Assembly: GCF_000428765.1 (NCBI RefSeq)
Contig: NZ_AUAO01000006.1
Location: forward strand, 1-64,000
Length of the DNA stretch: 64,000 nt
Reading direction: 5' to 3'
Source: Brevundimonas aveniformis DSM 17977
GTDB lineage: Bacteria > Pseudomonadota > Alphaproteobacteria > Caulobacterales > Caulobacteraceae
A model generated the notes under the pieces. It was not told the DNA's origin and did no database searches. It was given only the letters and a program-made list of their open reading frames with translations. This document shows positions 28,858 through 38,953 of the stretch, one piece after another. Within the stretch, counting starts at the first letter, position 1. Every line of letters starts with the position of its first letter. The translations under genes and the position numbers were made by a program.

Positions 28858-29819
28858 GGCTCGACCGGATCGTTGGCAGGCTGCCAGGCCCGGATTCGTC
28901 CCGTCATGTCGCGTGCCAGCGCATTGGGGATCGGGAAGGTCAGCGCATAATAGGCGATCTTCCAGGTTCCATCGTCACCGCGCACGACCACGCCCGTCCC
29001 ACGACTGGTCCCGTAGCTGGCGCTGTCCAAAATCTCATCAAACCAGGCGACACAGCCGCACTCGGTCGGCGCGATGGTGATGTGCCGCTCTCGGGGCACA
29101 TAGGTCCAGCCCCGCCCCTGGCTGAAGTAGGGTTCGGCATAGGCCCGAAACTCAGCGACCGTCCATAGCTCCGACACATCGGTTCCACGATAGGCGGCGT
29201 CGGGCGTGAACAGCGAAAAATAGCCCGGGCCGTCCGCCTCGGACGCGGCCTGATGCAGGGCGTCGAGCAGGTCGTCGATCGGGAGCGTCTCCACGGTCAG
29301 CAACTCCGGCAACCGCGGCGGTTGAGGATTGGCTTCCTCCCAGGCCTTGATCTCCCCGGTCATCTCGCGGGCCAGGTCGTTCGGGATCGGATAGGTCAGG
29401 GCGTTGCGCCAGATGCGCCAGTCCCCGTTGTCGGCCCGTCGCATGATCAGATTGCTGACCGCCGTTCCATAGGTGCGGGAATCCAGAACCTCGTCCACCC
29501 AGGCCAGACATTCGCACGGATCAGGGGCCAGCCAGACCCGCCGCTCGCGGGCCGAATAGGTCCAGCCCTCGCCCCGCTCGAAATACGGAGACACAAAGGC
29601 CTCAAACTCGGGATAGGTCCAGCGTTCCGCCACATCGTTGCCGATCCACACGACCTCCGGGTCCAGGCGTCCTAGATAGGTCGTCGCGTCCACCCGCGTC
29701 GCGGCGGCGTGCAGCGTATCGAGCGATCCCGCGATCTGTGCTTCCGCCGTGTCGGGAGCCGGCTGACCGCTGGTGGCCAGAACGAGAACGGCCGCGCCCG
29801 ATGCCCATGCCCCTATCAT
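28854..29819 (-). CDS. Secreted protein with two tandem NTF2/SnoaL-like domains
   Basis: The protein (321 aa) has a hydrophobic N-terminal segment (WASGAAVLVLATSG) that looks like a signal peptide. Residues 51-161 and 203-313 are two copies of one SnoaL/NTF2-like unit. Each carries a PYF...G-GWTY...RER stretch, a C-x-C pair (102/104 and 254/256), AW-x-DE-x-LDS and YGT, ending in TGxIxAW. The repeat length is 152 residues. Such cone-shaped folds bind or process small molecules, but no active residue set can be assigned. GAGGAGG is a strong ribosome site. It follows era by 33 bases. Confidence 0.82.
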   Translation of the reverse strand: MIGAWASGAAVLVLATSGQPAPDTAEAQIAGSLDTLHAAATRVDATTYLGRLDPEVVWIGNDVAERWTYPEFEAFVSPYFERGEGWTYSARERRVWLAPDPCECLAWVDEVLDSRTYGTAVSNLIMRRADNGDWRIWRNALTYPIPNDLAREMTGEIKAWEEANPQPPRLPELLTVETLPIDDLLDALHQAASEADGPGYFSLFTPDAAYRGTDVSELWTVAEFRAYAEPYFSQGRGWTYVPRERHITIAPTECGCVAWFDEILDSASYGTSRGTGVVVRGDDGTWKIAYYALTFPIPNALARDMTGRIRAWQPANDPVEP

Positions 29820-29852
29820 TGACGCCTCCTCAGGTTTCGCCCCGGACGGGCG

Positions 29853-30794
29853 CTAAACGTCGAAATCCAGACCGACCTGGCCGTAGAGATCACGCCGCTC
29901 GGCCCATCGCTCATCCGTCTTGACGGTCAGGAACAGATGCACCTTGCGGTCCATCATCTCGCCAAGTTCCTCCCGTGCGGCCTGCCCGATCCACTTCAGG
30001 GTCTGCCCCCCCTTGCCCAGCACGATCGAACGCTGGCTGTCGCGCTCGACATAGATGTTCTGTTCGATGCGAACCGAGCCGTCTGGCCGATCTTCGAAGG
30101 CCGTCGTTTCGACGGCGGCGGCATAGGGAAGTTCGTCATGGACCCGAAGATAGATCTTCTCACGCGTGATCTCGGCCGCCAGCAGTCGCATCGACAGGTC
30201 TGCTGTCTGATCCTCAGGGTAAAGCCACGGCCCTTCCGGCATCAACGAGGCCAGTCGGGCCTTCAGATCCCCGACACCCGACCCCTGGCTCGCTGAAATC
30301 ATGAAAACTTCGCTGTAGGCCCCGGTATCAAAATAGCTTTGCGTGACCGCAAGAAGACTATCCCGCTTGATGCCATCGATCTTGTTGAGCGCCAGGATGG
30401 CCGGATGGCCGGAGGCTTTCAGTCCCTCGGTAATGGCTTGGGCATCTTCGATCTGGCGATGGTCTGCGGCCTTGGCGCGGTTTTCCCGCACCGCCAATTC
30501 CGACTGAACGTCCACCAGATGGACCACCGCGTCGGCTCCTTCGGCCCCGCCCCACGCCGAGGCGACCATGGCACGGTCCAACCGTCGACGCGGCTTGAAG
30601 ATGCCGGGTGTGTCGACGAGCACGACCTGGGAATTGCCCTCGACAAACACCCCGCGGACCGGGAAGCGCGTCGTCTGGACCTTGCGGGTCACAATCGAAA
30701 TCTTCGACCCGACCAACCGGTTGGTCAATGTTGATTTCCCGGCGTTCGGCGCGCCTATCAGGGCGACAAAGCCGGCCCGGGTCACTTCGCTCAT
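29853..30794 (-). CDS. era: GTPase Era
   Basis: Era (313 aa) is a GTPase that binds the 3' end of 16S rRNA and checks 30S assembly. The G1 loop is GAPNAGKST at residues 14-22, with DTPG and NKID downstream. The C-terminal KH domain is visible around GKGGQTLKWIGQAAREELGEMM. It overlaps rnc by four bases (ATGA) in the conserved lepB-rnc-era arrangement. Confidence 0.97.
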   Translation of the reverse strand: MSEVTRAGFVALIGAPNAGKSTLTNRLVGSKISIVTRKVQTTRFPVRGVFVEGNSQVVLVDTPGIFKPRRRLDRAMVASAWGGAEGADAVVHLVDVQSELAVRENRAKAADHRQIEDAQAITEGLKASGHPAILALNKIDGIKRDSLLAVTQSYFDTGAYSEVFMISASQGSGVGDLKARLASLMPEGPWLYPEDQTADLSMRLLAAEITREKIYLRVHDELPYAAAVETTAFEDRPDGSVRIEQNIYVERDSQRSIVLGKGGQTLKWIGQAAREELGEMMDRKVHLFLTVKTDERWAERRDLYGQVGLDFDV

Positions 30795-31489
30795 CTCGGT
30801 CCTTCGCGCTTGAGCAGCATTTCAATGGCGGCGGCCTTTTCCGCCGCCTGTCGGGATCGGCCTCGACCCTGCTCCGGTTCAAGCCCGTTGACCGTAACCT
30901 GGACAGCGAACTCCGGGGCGTGGTCCGGCCCGGTCCGCCGAATGACCTCATAGATCGGCAAAGGCAACCCCCGGCCCTGTGCCCACTGTTGGAGCTCAGT
31001 CTTGGGATCCAGCGCGCGCGCCTCACCGATGGCGGCAAACTCCTCGGACCAGGCCTCCATGAAGAAGGCACGGGCCGTGTCGAGATCCCCGTCGATATAG
31101 ATCGCCGCTATCAAAGCCTCGACGGCATCCCCCAGGATCGTCGATTTGTCGCGCCCCCCCGACTTGCTTTCCCCAGCCGACAGCCGAAGCGCCGGGCCCA
31201 GGTCGATCCGTCGCGCCACCCGGGCACAGGCCTGGCCATTGACCAGTTGGGCCAGGCGCGGCGACAGTGCCCCTTCACGTTCGTTCGGGTAGAGCGCGAG
31301 CAACCGCTCAGCGGTCAGGAGCCCGAGGACCCGATCACCTAGAAACTCCAGTCGTTCATAGTGTCGCGTCGGGCGCGCCCCCTCCGTCACGCTCGGATGG
31401 GTGAGCGCCCGCTCCAGAAGGTCGCGGTCCTGAAAGGTGTGGCCGATCCGCGCCTCGAGGACGGCAATCGCCTTTTCGCGTGCGTTCAT
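30791..31489 (-). CDS. rnc: Ribonuclease III
   Basis: RNase III (232 aa) cuts double-stranded RNA, including rRNA precursors. The signature ERLEFLGDRVL covers residues 45-55, with the catalytic glutamates and aspartates of the family, and GDAVEALIAAIYID later. A dsRNA-binding domain follows (ELQQWAQGRGLPLPIYEV to the end). The start is the ATG at 31489, which overlaps lepB by four bases; a longer frame reaching 31570 would overlap lepB by 85 bases and has no family support. Confidence 0.96.
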   Translation of the reverse strand: MNAREKAIAVLEARIGHTFQDRDLLERALTHPSVTEGARPTRHYERLEFLGDRVLGLLTAERLLALYPNEREGALSPRLAQLVNGQACARVARRIDLGPALRLSAGESKSGGRDKSTILGDAVEALIAAIYIDGDLDTARAFFMEAWSEEFAAIGEARALDPKTELQQWAQGRGLPLPIYEVIRRTGPDHAPEFAVQVTVNGLEPEQGRGRSRQAAEKAAAIEMLLKREGPR

Positions 31490-33015
31490 TCCAGGTCGGT
31501 GAAGAACCGCTCGGTACGGGCATGGCTGAACCAGCTCACCGGATTCCCAAGGGAGGCCCCCGGCGTCCATGAGAACAGGATTACCTGGGCCTTGCCGACC
31601 AGGTTTTCATGCGGAACCAGACCCACGCCACCCGCTTCCCAGACATAGCGGCTGTCCATCGAATCATCGCGGTTGTCACCCATGACGAAGTAGTGGCCAT
31701 CTGGAATGGTGAAGGCGTCCGTGTCGTCGCTGGGTGAGCCAGGACCAAAATCCTGGATGCGGAAGGCATGGCCCCCCGGCAGCGTCTCGCGCAGCTGGAT
31801 CGGCGTCTGGCCCTGGAAAGCCCCCCGCACCTGTGCCGCCTCAACGACGACATCAGGCACGACCTCACCGTTGATATACAGGCGATTGGCAATCATCTGG
31901 ACGGTGTCGCCCGGCAGGCCGATGATCCGCTTGATATAGTCGGTGTAGCCTTGACCATCGTTGTTCGCGCGCTTGAACACGACGATGTCGCCACGCTCGG
32001 CCATGCGGCTGAGGATGCGCCCTTCAAACAACGGCGGGCTCCACGGCATCGAATGCCGCGAATAGCCATACGACCACTTCGAAACGATGATGTAGTCGCC
32101 CTCATAGAGGTTCGGCTCCATCGAGGCGGAGGGAATGGTGAACGGCTGGAAGAAGAAGATCCGCACGACCATGGCGATCAAAAGCGCGTAGACCACCGTT
32201 CGCACGATATCGAACAGCTCCGCGAAAAAGCCGCCACTTTCACGTTTGGCCTTCTCAGGCCGGCCTTGACGACCCGGACGCTCGGCTTCTCCGTCATCGA
32301 ACGGCGCGTCGCCCTGATCGCTCCAGATCGGGCGAGCGGCGGCGCTTGCAGCCGCACCGGCAACGGCCCCCGCAGCGGCGGCTCCGGCTGCCAACAGTGC
32401 CGGATCTACCGCCGAACCCGCCTCAGGTTCGACCGGCTCCGAGATCGGAGCGACTTCGGGCTCTACCGCCACCGTTTCAACAACCTCGGTGGCCGCGACC
32501 TCGGCTTCGCCGACCGGCTCGGCCGCGGCGGCATCCTGAACTTCAGAGGCGACGACGGGCTCCGGCATCGGATCCACCTCGGCCACCGCGACAGCCTCTT
32601 CGGCTTCCACGACCACCGCTTCAGGGGCTTCATCCACGGCGGGCGGGGCGTTGGCCGATTCCGGCACCAGACCGTCAAACACACCCGCCGGCGCGCTGTC
32701 CGAAGCAGGAACACCCGCATCGACGGCTTCCGGCCCCGGCTCTACGACCGCGTCGTGAGCAGTTTCGGCGACAGGCTCCGCCACAGGTTCCGGTTCGGCC
32801 AGAACTTCATGTGCAGGACCAGGATCAGCCACGACCTCCTGTGCCATGACCTCCTCGGCCACGACGCCTTCCTCGGGCGCGTCCTCTACAGCTGCATGAG
32901 GTGCCGGTTCGGCCGCATGAGGCGCGGATTCAGCGGCGGGCTCGGGCGCGGGCTCGGGAGCGGGCGAATTAACCGCGTCCTCGCCATGCTCAGGCGTATT
33001 GTCTTGTTCGCTCAT
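31486..33015 (-). CDS. lepB: Signal peptidase I with long acidic N-terminal extension
   Basis: LepB (509 aa) removes signal peptides from exported proteins. The catalytic serine is Ser298 in IPSASMEP and the general base is Lys362 in DYIKRIIGLPGD; GDNRDDSMDSR is the other box. A single membrane segment lies at about 270-289, preceded by an Arg/Lys cluster (246-258), so the N-terminus is cytoplasmic. Most SPase I proteins have the serine before residue 100. Here residues 1-227 are Pro, Ala, Val and Glu rich and contain no lysine or arginine, with an alanine-rich stretch at about 205-227. No later ATG with good context makes a shorter form obvious. Confidence 0.93.
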   Translation of the reverse strand: MSEQDNTPEHGEDAVNSPAPEPAPEPAAESAPHAAEPAPHAAVEDAPEEGVVAEEVMAQEVVADPGPAHEVLAEPEPVAEPVAETAHDAVVEPGPEAVDAGVPASDSAPAGVFDGLVPESANAPPAVDEAPEAVVVEAEEAVAVAEVDPMPEPVVASEVQDAAAAEPVGEAEVAATEVVETVAVEPEVAPISEPVEPEAGSAVDPALLAAGAAAAGAVAGAAASAAARPIWSDQGDAPFDDGEAERPGRQGRPEKAKRESGGFFAELFDIVRTVVYALLIAMVVRIFFFQPFTIPSASMEPNLYEGDYIIVSKWSYGYSRHSMPWSPPLFEGRILSRMAERGDIVVFKRANNDGQGYTDYIKRIIGLPGDTVQMIANRLYINGEVVPDVVVEAAQVRGAFQGQTPIQLRETLPGGHAFRIQDFGPGSPSDDTDAFTIPDGHYFVMGDNRDDSMDSRYVWEAGGVGLVPHENLVGKAQVILFSWTPGASLGNPVSWFSHARTERFFTDLE

Positions 33016-33059
33016 TACGAGAACCCCGACCCCAGAAAACGATACTGGCTAACGGTTCA

Positions 33060-33461
33060 TTATGACAGGGGCAAGGCTTCGATGACAACGAAGGCTTGAG
33101 CATAGGGATGCTCGTCTGTCAGCGACAGGTGAATCCGGGCCTCACACCCCTCTGGAACCAGGCTATTCAGACGTGTCAGAGCCCCACCTGTCAGCGCCAT
33201 CGTCGGCTGCCCTGAGGGAAGATTTACCACCCCCATATCGCGCCAATAGACCGCCCCTCGCATACCTGTCCCCAGCGCCTTGGCGCAGGCCTCTTTCGCC
33301 GCGAAACGCTTGGCGTAGCTGGCTGCGGGGTCGGGTTTGCGGTCTGAACGCCGACGCTCAAGTTCGGTGAAACACCGCTGTGTAAAACGCGCGCCGAACC
33401 GATCCAGACTGGCCTGGATTCGACGGATATCGGACAGGTCTGAACCAATGCCTATGATCAT
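33060..33461 (-). CDS. acpS: Holo-[acyl-carrier-protein] synthase
   Basis: AcpS (133 aa) transfers 4'-phosphopantetheine from CoA to the acyl carrier protein. The metal-binding aspartate is Asp8 in IGIGSDL, and Glu57 is in [14 protein letters not shown]. The C-terminal [16 protein letters not shown] strand is typical. It overlaps pdxJ by four bases (ATGA), an arrangement (pdxJ-acpS) conserved in many proteobacteria, and lies 44 bases upstream of lepB. Confidence 0.96.
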   Translation of the reverse strand: MIIGIGSDLSDIRRIQASLDRFGARFTQRCFTELERRRSDRKPDPAASYAKRFAAKEACAKALGTGMRGAVYWRDMGVVNLPSGQPTMALTGGALTRLNSLVPEGCEARIHLSLTDEHPYAQAFVVIEALPLS

Positions 33462-34225
33462 CCGGCGATCTCCGCGCGCCCGGCATCCATGGCCGCGCGC
33501 ATTCTGCGAATGGCGGCGGTAAGACCGACGAAAATTCCTTCGCCGATCAGAAAATGGCCAATGTTCAACTCAACCACCTGGGGAATTCCGGCCAGAACGG
33601 GGGCCGTCTCATAATCCAGCCCATGGCCGGCGTGCACTTCCAGGCCCAGATCGCCCGCCTGGCTGGCCGCATTCCTCAGGGCATCAAGGGCCGCCCCAGC
33701 CTCACGGGCACGCCCTTCGCGCAGAAAATCGCAAAAGGCCCCGGTGTGCAGTTCGACGACCTGGGCCCCGACCGCTGCCGACGCCTCGACCTGACCGGGG
33801 TCGGCACCCACGAAAAGAGACACCCGGCTGCCGGCTTGCCGGAGCCGCCGCACAGCCGGAAGAATCAGCTCCATCTGACCGGCCACGTCCAGACCGCCCT
33901 CGGTCGTCCGCTCCTCACGCCTTTCCGGCACCAGACAAACGGCATGCGGGCGGTGCTTGAGGGCTATACCAATCATCTCATCGGTCACCGCCATCTCGAG
34001 ATTGAGCGGTCGCCCTGCGGATTCCAGCAGGTCGGTAAGGCGGGCAATATCGAGGTCCGAAATATGCCGGCGATCCTCACGCAGATGGGCGGTTATCCCA
34101 TCGGCACCGGCTTCCAGAGCCATCTCCGCCGCACGAAGGGGATCGGGGAACGCGCCCCCGCGTGCATTCCGAACGGTCGCCACATGGTCGATGTTGACCC
34201 CGAGACGTAGCGGACCCAGGCTCAC
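33458..34225 (-). CDS. pdxJ: Pyridoxine 5'-phosphate synthase
   Basis: PdxJ (255 aa) closes the pyridoxine ring from 1-deoxy-D-xylulose 5-phosphate and 3-amino-2-oxopropyl phosphate. The start [18 protein letters not shown], the HLREDRRHI loop and the ending [12 protein letters not shown] match the TIM-barrel family. It sits between pyrE and acpS with four-base overlaps at both ends. Confidence 0.97.
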   Translation of the reverse strand: MSLGPLRLGVNIDHVATVRNARGGAFPDPLRAAEMALEAGADGITAHLREDRRHISDLDIARLTDLLESAGRPLNLEMAVTDEMIGIALKHRPHAVCLVPERREERTTEGGLDVAGQMELILPAVRRLRQAGSRVSLFVGADPGQVEASAAVGAQVVELHTGAFCDFLREGRAREAGAALDALRNAASQAGDLGLEVHAGHGLDYETAPVLAGIPQVVELNIGHFLIGEGIFVGLTAAIRRMRAAMDAGRAEIAG

Positions 34226-34806
34226 GCCTTCAACCTCCGACTTCCCGGATCCTCAACCGGAAGCGCCGCCAGCTCCGGTGGCAGACTGTCCGCTGGGTAG
34301 GCCGGCACCTTCATGCGAGCCAGCGCCACAAGGGGCACACCGATATCGACCTCGCCGTTGGAGCGATCAACCACGCAGGCGGCGGCGATGACATTCCCAC
34401 CCGCCGCTCGGATCGCCTCGATACATTCGCGCGATGACAGGCCGGTCGTCACAATATCCTCGACCATCAGAACCCGTTGCCCCGGCTCCAGCTGAAAGCC
34501 GCGACGAAGGACGAACGCGCCATCGGCACGCTCAACATAGAGGGCCGCCACGCCCAACTGGCGCGCCGTCTCATAGCCGGGAATGACGCCGCCCATCGCC
34601 GGCGACACGACGATGTCAACTTCACCGACCTCAGCGCGGACCTTGTCAGCCAGTGCCCGGCACAGCCGTTCGCACCGCTCGGGATGGGCGAAAACCAGGT
34701 TCTTCTGAAGGAACACCGGGCTGTGCAGGCCCGACGATAGAACGAAGTGACCTTCTCTCAGAGCCCCGACGGCGCGGAACTCATCCATCACCTCTTCCAG
34801 ACGCAT
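34222..34806 (-). CDS. pyrE: Orotate phosphoribosyltransferase
   Basis: PyrE (194 aa) makes OMP from orotate and PRPP in pyrimidine synthesis. The PRPP-binding motif is [12 protein letters not shown], and the flexible-loop region is preceded by [17 protein letters not shown]. The variant start [25 protein letters not shown] fits the type with an insertion often seen in alphaproteobacteria. It is the first gene of the pyrE-pdxJ-acpS-lepB-rnc-era run. The upstream gene ends one base before its start. Confidence 0.95.
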   Translation of the reverse strand: MRLEEVMDEFRAVGALREGHFVLSSGLHSPVFLQKNLVFAHPERCERLCRALADKVRAEVGEVDIVVSPAMGGVIPGYETARQLGVAALYVERADGAFVLRRGFQLEPGQRVLMVEDIVTTGLSSRECIEAIRAAGGNVIAAACVVDRSNGEVDIGVPLVALARMKVPAYPADSLPPELAALPVEDPGSRRLKA

Positions 34807-35256
34807 TCAACTCTCCGGGCAACGCGCATTCAGGTCGGCGGACCGGTAGGTCCATTCCATCGACCGTTCCTGCCCGTCGATGGTCCCTTCGATCCGCCCG
34901 GTCAAGACATCGCCGTCACGCGAATAGATGACCCGGTGCGGGAAATCGTTCTCGAGGTTCTCGAAGACGGCCCGCTGTCCCTCCAGGCTGATCAACGGAA
35001 AGACCGTCCTGGCACCGGTCGGCTCATAGATGAAGGACAGTCGATCCTCCACGGTCGCGAACACGGTCCGCTCGGAGCTAATCCGTTCCCCATTCAGATT
35101 GACCGTCGTACCGAACAGCACGCCGCCGCGCGCATCGGACCAGTATTCCGCCGCCTCCCGCCCATTGTCGCAGGACAGCCAGTAGCCCGCGATCCAGTTG
35201 AGATCGGACGCCGGTGTGGCGGTCAGTTGGGCGGCGGCAAGAATTGAAATCAGCAT
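34807..35256 (-). CDS. DUF6265-like secreted protein
   Basis: The protein (149 aa) begins with a short signal-like stretch (MLISILAAAQLTA). The mature part starts LNWIAGYWLSCDNGREAAEYWS and resembles the DUF6265 family, lipocalin-like beta-barrels of unknown role: the sequence then alternates short strands up to the end (YSRDGDVLTGRIEG). GGAGAGACGG precedes the ATG at 35256; an ATG five codons upstream is the alternative. It ends one base before pyrE begins. Confidence 0.75.
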   Translation of the reverse strand: MLISILAAAQLTATPASDLNWIAGYWLSCDNGREAAEYWSDARGGVLFGTTVNLNGERISSERTVFATVEDRLSFIYEPTGARTVFPLISLEGQRAVFENLENDFPHRVIYSRDGDVLTGRIEGTIDGQERSMEWTYRSADLNARCPES

Positions 35257-35283
35257 CCGTCTCTCCAGCATGAAGTCCGCCGT

Positions 35284-36093
35284 CTAGGCCGAAACCTCAG
35301 TCTGCGGCTTGTAGGATTGCGACACCAGCGCCCGGGCCAACCCAGCCTTCTGACGCGCCCATTCCGTCGCCGTACAGCCAAGGAATCGCCGAAAATCCCG
35401 CGCCATCTGCGGCTGATCAAAATAGCCCGCAGCCAGCGCCGCCGACACCCAGCTACCGCCCTCATCTGCCTCGATGGCGTCGAACACCTTTCGAAAGCGC
35501 AAGACGGCCCGGAGCGTCCGCGCGGGAATGCCGACACGTTTCAGAAATTTTCGCTGGCCCGTCCGGTCCAGGCTGACCGCCTGGTCGGCATACAACGCCG
35601 TCACCGCTTCCCGAATGGCAGGGTCCGGCAAGGCCGCGTCGACAAGATCACCCGCGACGGCTTCGGCCAATCGCTCGAGCGGATCATTCGCCGTCGCCAG
35701 CTCACCGAGAAGTTGGGTGGTCCATTCCGGGCGGATCTCCAACAGATCGACGTGCGTGTCGGTAAGGGTTTCCAGCGAGCGCCCCAGCCAAGCGAACGCC
35801 CCGTCCGGCTCGAACCTGACCGCAAACACCCGCGTCGGCCCCGGTGCCCGCACCCACAACGGTCGGGTCAGTTGACCGACCAGCATGGCGGCGGGTTGGA
35901 TCTGCACGGCTCCGCCCGCCCGCACTTCCTCGTGCGGCGGGCCCAGATCGAAGATCAGCTCGGGGCATCCGTCCGCGCAGATCGGTTGGGGTTCTGCGTC
36001 CGCCTCGGATCGGGTGTAGGTCCATATCCGGCGGACCCAGGGTCGGATCGCTGCCGGAGGTTCGCGTTCCTCGTAGGTGAAGCCGTCGGTCAT
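35284..36093 (-). CDS. AraC-family transcriptional regulator
   Basis: The protein (269 aa) starts at the ATG that overlaps the hutI stop by four bases; upstream in-frame sequence lies inside hutI. The N-terminal half ([20 protein letters not shown], then [10 protein letters not shown]) matches the DUF6597-type sensor of many AraC regulators, and the C-terminal double helix-turn-helix ends with [22 protein letters not shown]. Coupling to hutI suggests co-transcription with hut genes, but the dedicated hut repressor is hutC, so its target is unknown. Confidence 0.87.
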   Translation of the reverse strand: MTDGFTYEEREPPAAIRPWVRRIWTYTRSEADAEPQPICADGCPELIFDLGPPHEEVRAGGAVQIQPAAMLVGQLTRPLWVRAPGPTRVFAVRFEPDGAFAWLGRSLETLTDTHVDLLEIRPEWTTQLLGELATANDPLERLAEAVAGDLVDAALPDPAIREAVTALYADQAVSLDRTGQRKFLKRVGIPARTLRAVLRFRKVFDAIEADEGGSWVSAALAAGYFDQPQMARDFRRFLGCTATEWARQKAGLARALVSQSYKPQTEVSA

Positions 36094-37310
36094 CGTCCCG
36101 CGACATACCGTCGATTCAGCAGCGGCTTGCCGAGCCAGTAGCTCAGTTCCGCAGGCCGGGTGATGTCCCACACCGCCAGGTCTGCGGCCTTGCCGACTTC
36201 CAGGGTGCCGATCTCCGTGCCCAGCCCCAGCGCCCTGGCCGCGTTGCGGGTGGCCCCGGCCAGGGCCTCCTCCGGCGTCAGGCGGAACTGCACGCAGGCC
36301 AGGTTCAAGGTGGCTGTCATCGACGCCACAGGCGAAGTGCCCGGGTTGCAATCCGTCGCCACCGCCATCGGTACCCCGGCATGACGCAAGGCCTCGACCG
36401 GCGGCAACTTCGTCTCGCGCAGCATGAGAAACGCCCCCGGCAGCAGCACCGCCACCACGCCGTGCTCGGCCATGGCGGCAACCCCGGCGTCAGACGTGTA
36501 TTCGATATGGTCCGCCGAGAGGGCATTGTAGCGAGCGGCGAGCGCCGCCCCATCGCTGTCGCTCAGTTGATCGGCGTGCAGCTTGACCGGCAGGTTCAGG
36601 GTCTGAGCCTTGTCGAACAGGCGGGCGACCTCATCGGGGGTGAAGGCAATCGGCTCGCAATAGGCGTCAATCGCGTCAACCAGCCCCGCCTTCGCCGCTG
36701 CAGGCAGGATGTCGTCGATGGCCATATCCAGATATGCCGCGCGGTCGCGGCCCGGCTCTGTGCCACGATACTCCGGCGGAAGGGCATGCAGGCCCAGATA
36801 GCTGGTCGCCACCCGGACCCCGGCCTCACGGCCAATGCGGCGGGCCACGCGCAGCATCTTCAGCTCACTGTCGCGATCCAGGCCATAGCCGGACTTGATC
36901 TCCACGGTGGTCACGCCGGTGTCGGTCAACCCTTTCAGGCGGGCGACGGCCAGATCGTAAAGCTCACCTTCCGTTGCCGCTCGCGTGGCGGCGACCGACG
37001 AGACGATGCCGCCCCCGGCACGCGCGATTTCCTCATAGCTGACGCCCTGCAACCGCTGCTCAAACTCCCCGGACCGGTCACCGCCGAAGACCAGATGCGT
37101 GTGGCAATCGATCAGCCCCGGCGTTACCCAGCGGCCGTCCAGGCGGTGCGTTTCTGCCGCCTGATGTGGGGGTAAATCGGCCCGCGATCCGACCCACACG
37201 ATGCGCCCGTCGGCGATCAGCATGGCCCCGTCGTCGATGGCCCCGTAGGGCTCGCCGCCCTCAACCATGGTGGCCAGGCGGCAGTCAGTGATCAGGACGT
37301 CTGCCCTCAT
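36090..37310 (-). CDS. hutI: Imidazolonepropionase
   Basis: HutI (406 aa) opens the ring of imidazolone propionate, the third step of histidine degradation. The amidohydrolase zinc motif [12 protein letters not shown] is near residue 65, KLHADQLSD and ATDCNPGTS supply further ligands. The length is typical. It overlaps hutG upstream by four bases and the AraC gene downstream by four. The order hutC-hutG-hutI on one strand and hutU-hutH on the other matches Caulobacter. Confidence 0.97.
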   Translation of the reverse strand: MRADVLITDCRLATMVEGGEPYGAIDDGAMLIADGRIVWVGSRADLPPHQAAETHRLDGRWVTPGLIDCHTHLVFGGDRSGEFEQRLQGVSYEEIARAGGGIVSSVAATRAATEGELYDLAVARLKGLTDTGVTTVEIKSGYGLDRDSELKMLRVARRIGREAGVRVATSYLGLHALPPEYRGTEPGRDRAAYLDMAIDDILPAAAKAGLVDAIDAYCEPIAFTPDEVARLFDKAQTLNLPVKLHADQLSDSDGAALAARYNALSADHIEYTSDAGVAAMAEHGVVAVLLPGAFLMLRETKLPPVEALRHAGVPMAVATDCNPGTSPVASMTATLNLACVQFRLTPEEALAGATRNAARALGLGTEIGTLEVGKAADLAVWDITRPAELSYWLGKPLLNRRYVAGR

Positions 37311-38203
37311 CGTTGTGCAAATCCCGCCAGCAACTCACAGAACCAGCGTCCGGCGGTCAGGCTGCCCAGATCGCCGATCTCCAGCGATGGATCGTATTCG
37401 GTCAGATCGACGGCCCTGACCCTGGGATGGCCCCCAATCACGCGGGTGGCGTCAAAGAAATCCTGAGCTGAAATGCCGCCGGGCCGGGCCCCCGGACTGG
37501 CCGGCCACTGGCTGCGGTCGATCACATCGATGTCGAAGTCGACGTAGATGGCCTCACACAGGCCCGACAATCGCTCCAGCTCTTCGGCCACGACAAAGGC
37601 GGTACTCAGGTCGCGGCATTCGCGGACCGTGCGGACCGAAATGCCCGCCGCCATCGCCTTCTCATGGGCCTTCCTGGTGTTGGCGAACGGAGCGAGGCCG
37701 ACCTGGCTGATGCGCTGACCGTCCAGACCATCCTCCAGCAGGGCCTGAATCGGATTGCCGTTCGTCAGGCCCTGATCGGTGTCGCGCAGATCGAAATGGG
37801 CGTCCAGGGTCAGCACCCCGACCCGCTCAAGCCCCAGGCCATGCACACCGGGCCGCGTAATGGCATTGTTGCCGCCGATCAGCACGACCAGACCGCTGCC
37901 GGCATGGCGGGCAACCCGCTCCCGAACCGGCTCAAAGGCGTCGGCGGGGCTCATGGCCTTGACCGGCACGTCACCTCCGTCATGGACGCGTAGGCCCAGT
38001 TCCTGTCCCGTTTCGACGTCATAGCTGGAAAAGCGCGGCAGCACCGCCCGGAACGCCTTTGGTCCCAGATCACAGCGCCCCGGCGTCAACGACCGCTCAT
38101 TGACCCCTGCGCCGATCAGGGTGACCTGCGCATCGGCATGGTCGCCGACCAGATCGGCCATCGACCGCCAGCCCAGGGCCTCAGACGCTTCGGACATGCT
38201 CAC
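37307..38203 (-). CDS. hutG: Formimidoylglutamase
   Basis: HutG (298 aa) is the arginase-family enzyme that splits N-formimidoyl-glutamate to glutamate and formamide. The metal-binding motifs are [19 protein letters not shown] and [12 protein letters not shown]. It overlaps hutI and hutC by four bases each, so the three minus-strand hut genes are coupled. A route through formylglutamate (HutF and an amidohydrolase HutG) is not supported here, since this HutG is of the arginase type. Confidence 0.93.
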   Translation of the reverse strand: MSMSEASEALGWRSMADLVGDHADAQVTLIGAGVNERSLTPGRCDLGPKAFRAVLPRFSSYDVETGQELGLRVHDGGDVPVKAMSPADAFEPVRERVARHAGSGLVVLIGGNNAITRPGVHGLGLERVGVLTLDAHFDLRDTDQGLTNGNPIQALLEDGLDGQRISQVGLAPFANTRKAHEKAMAAGISVRTVRECRDLSTAFVVAEELERLSGLCEAIYVDFDIDVIDRSQWPASPGARPGGISAQDFFDATRVIGGHPRVRAVDLTEYDPSLEIGDLGSLTAGRWFCELLAGFAQR

Positions 38204-38925
38204 CCTTTCACCGGAGAGAAACGCGCCACCAGATCATAGGCTGATCCGGGGAATGTCTGCGAGGCCCACGTCACGGCCTGACCATCGCGCCAGGTATTCC
38301 GCTCCAGTCGCAGACAGGCCGCCCCAGCAGTCAGGCCCAGAAGTTGCGCCATCTCGCGATCGGCACTGATGGCGGAGATCCTGTGCTCAGCCTCGGTCCA
38401 GGGGGTGTGAGCCAAGAGCCACCCCCCCGGCGATTGCGCGGTGAAGTCTGCGGTTTCAGCCTCGGGCGCGGTCGCCAGCGAGATCAGGCGACCTTCCAGC
38501 GCAAACGGCACCTCATCGGCCAGATGCAGGGTTTGCAGGGCCAGGACGGTGCCCGTCAGGCCATGATCTTCGGCTCCGGCCTGTCGCACGGCCCGCGTCA
38601 GCAAACAGTGGGCATAGGCCCTGCCCCGCCCTTCAATCTCGGCCTGAATGTCCGGGATGGCCACCAGAGCTGACGAATGGACCGGCGGATGGGCCACCAC
38701 CGTCCCGGCCCGCTTGCGCCGCACGACCAACCCGCGCGCCGCCAGATCCGACACGGCGCGGGAAACCGTCATGCGGGCGCAGTTGTACCCCGCCATCAGC
38801 TCGGCCTCGGTCGGCAAACGATGGCCCGGCCGCCAGTCGCCCGAGGCAATGCGCTGTTCCAGTTCGCGCGCAATGCGGCGATGCAGAGGCTCAGCCTGGG
38901 GCTCAAACTGTTGATCACCGCGCAT
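38200..38925 (-). CDS. hutC: Histidine utilisation repressor HutC
   Basis: HutC (241 aa) is a GntR-family repressor with a UTRA effector domain that responds to urocanate. The winged helix reads LPTEAELMAGYNCARMTVSRAVSDLAARGLVVRR, with the effector domain from about residue 90. The ATG at 38925 is chosen because frames upstream run into the hutU promoter and hutU itself. It lies 70 bases from hutU with the proposed operator between, giving autoregulation and control of both hut transcripts. Confidence 0.95.
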   Translation of the reverse strand: MRGDQQFEPQAEPLHRRIARELEQRIASGDWRPGHRLPTEAELMAGYNCARMTVSRAVSDLAARGLVVRRKRAGTVVAHPPVHSSALVAIPDIQAEIEGRGRAYAHCLLTRAVRQAGAEDHGLTGTVLALQTLHLADEVPFALEGRLISLATAPEAETADFTAQSPGGWLLAHTPWTEAEHRISAISADREMAQLLGLTAGAACLRLERNTWRDGQAVTWASQTFPGSAYDLVARFSPVKG

Positions 38926-38953
38926 GCGATGAAAATGCAGCTTGTCAGCAATA

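Noticed and set aside
31768..33099. A 443-codon open frame on the plus strand opposite lepB
   Set aside because: It mirrors the repetitive acidic LepB extension, and is rich in Arg, Phe and Gly, as expected for antisense to Ala/Glu/Pro codons.
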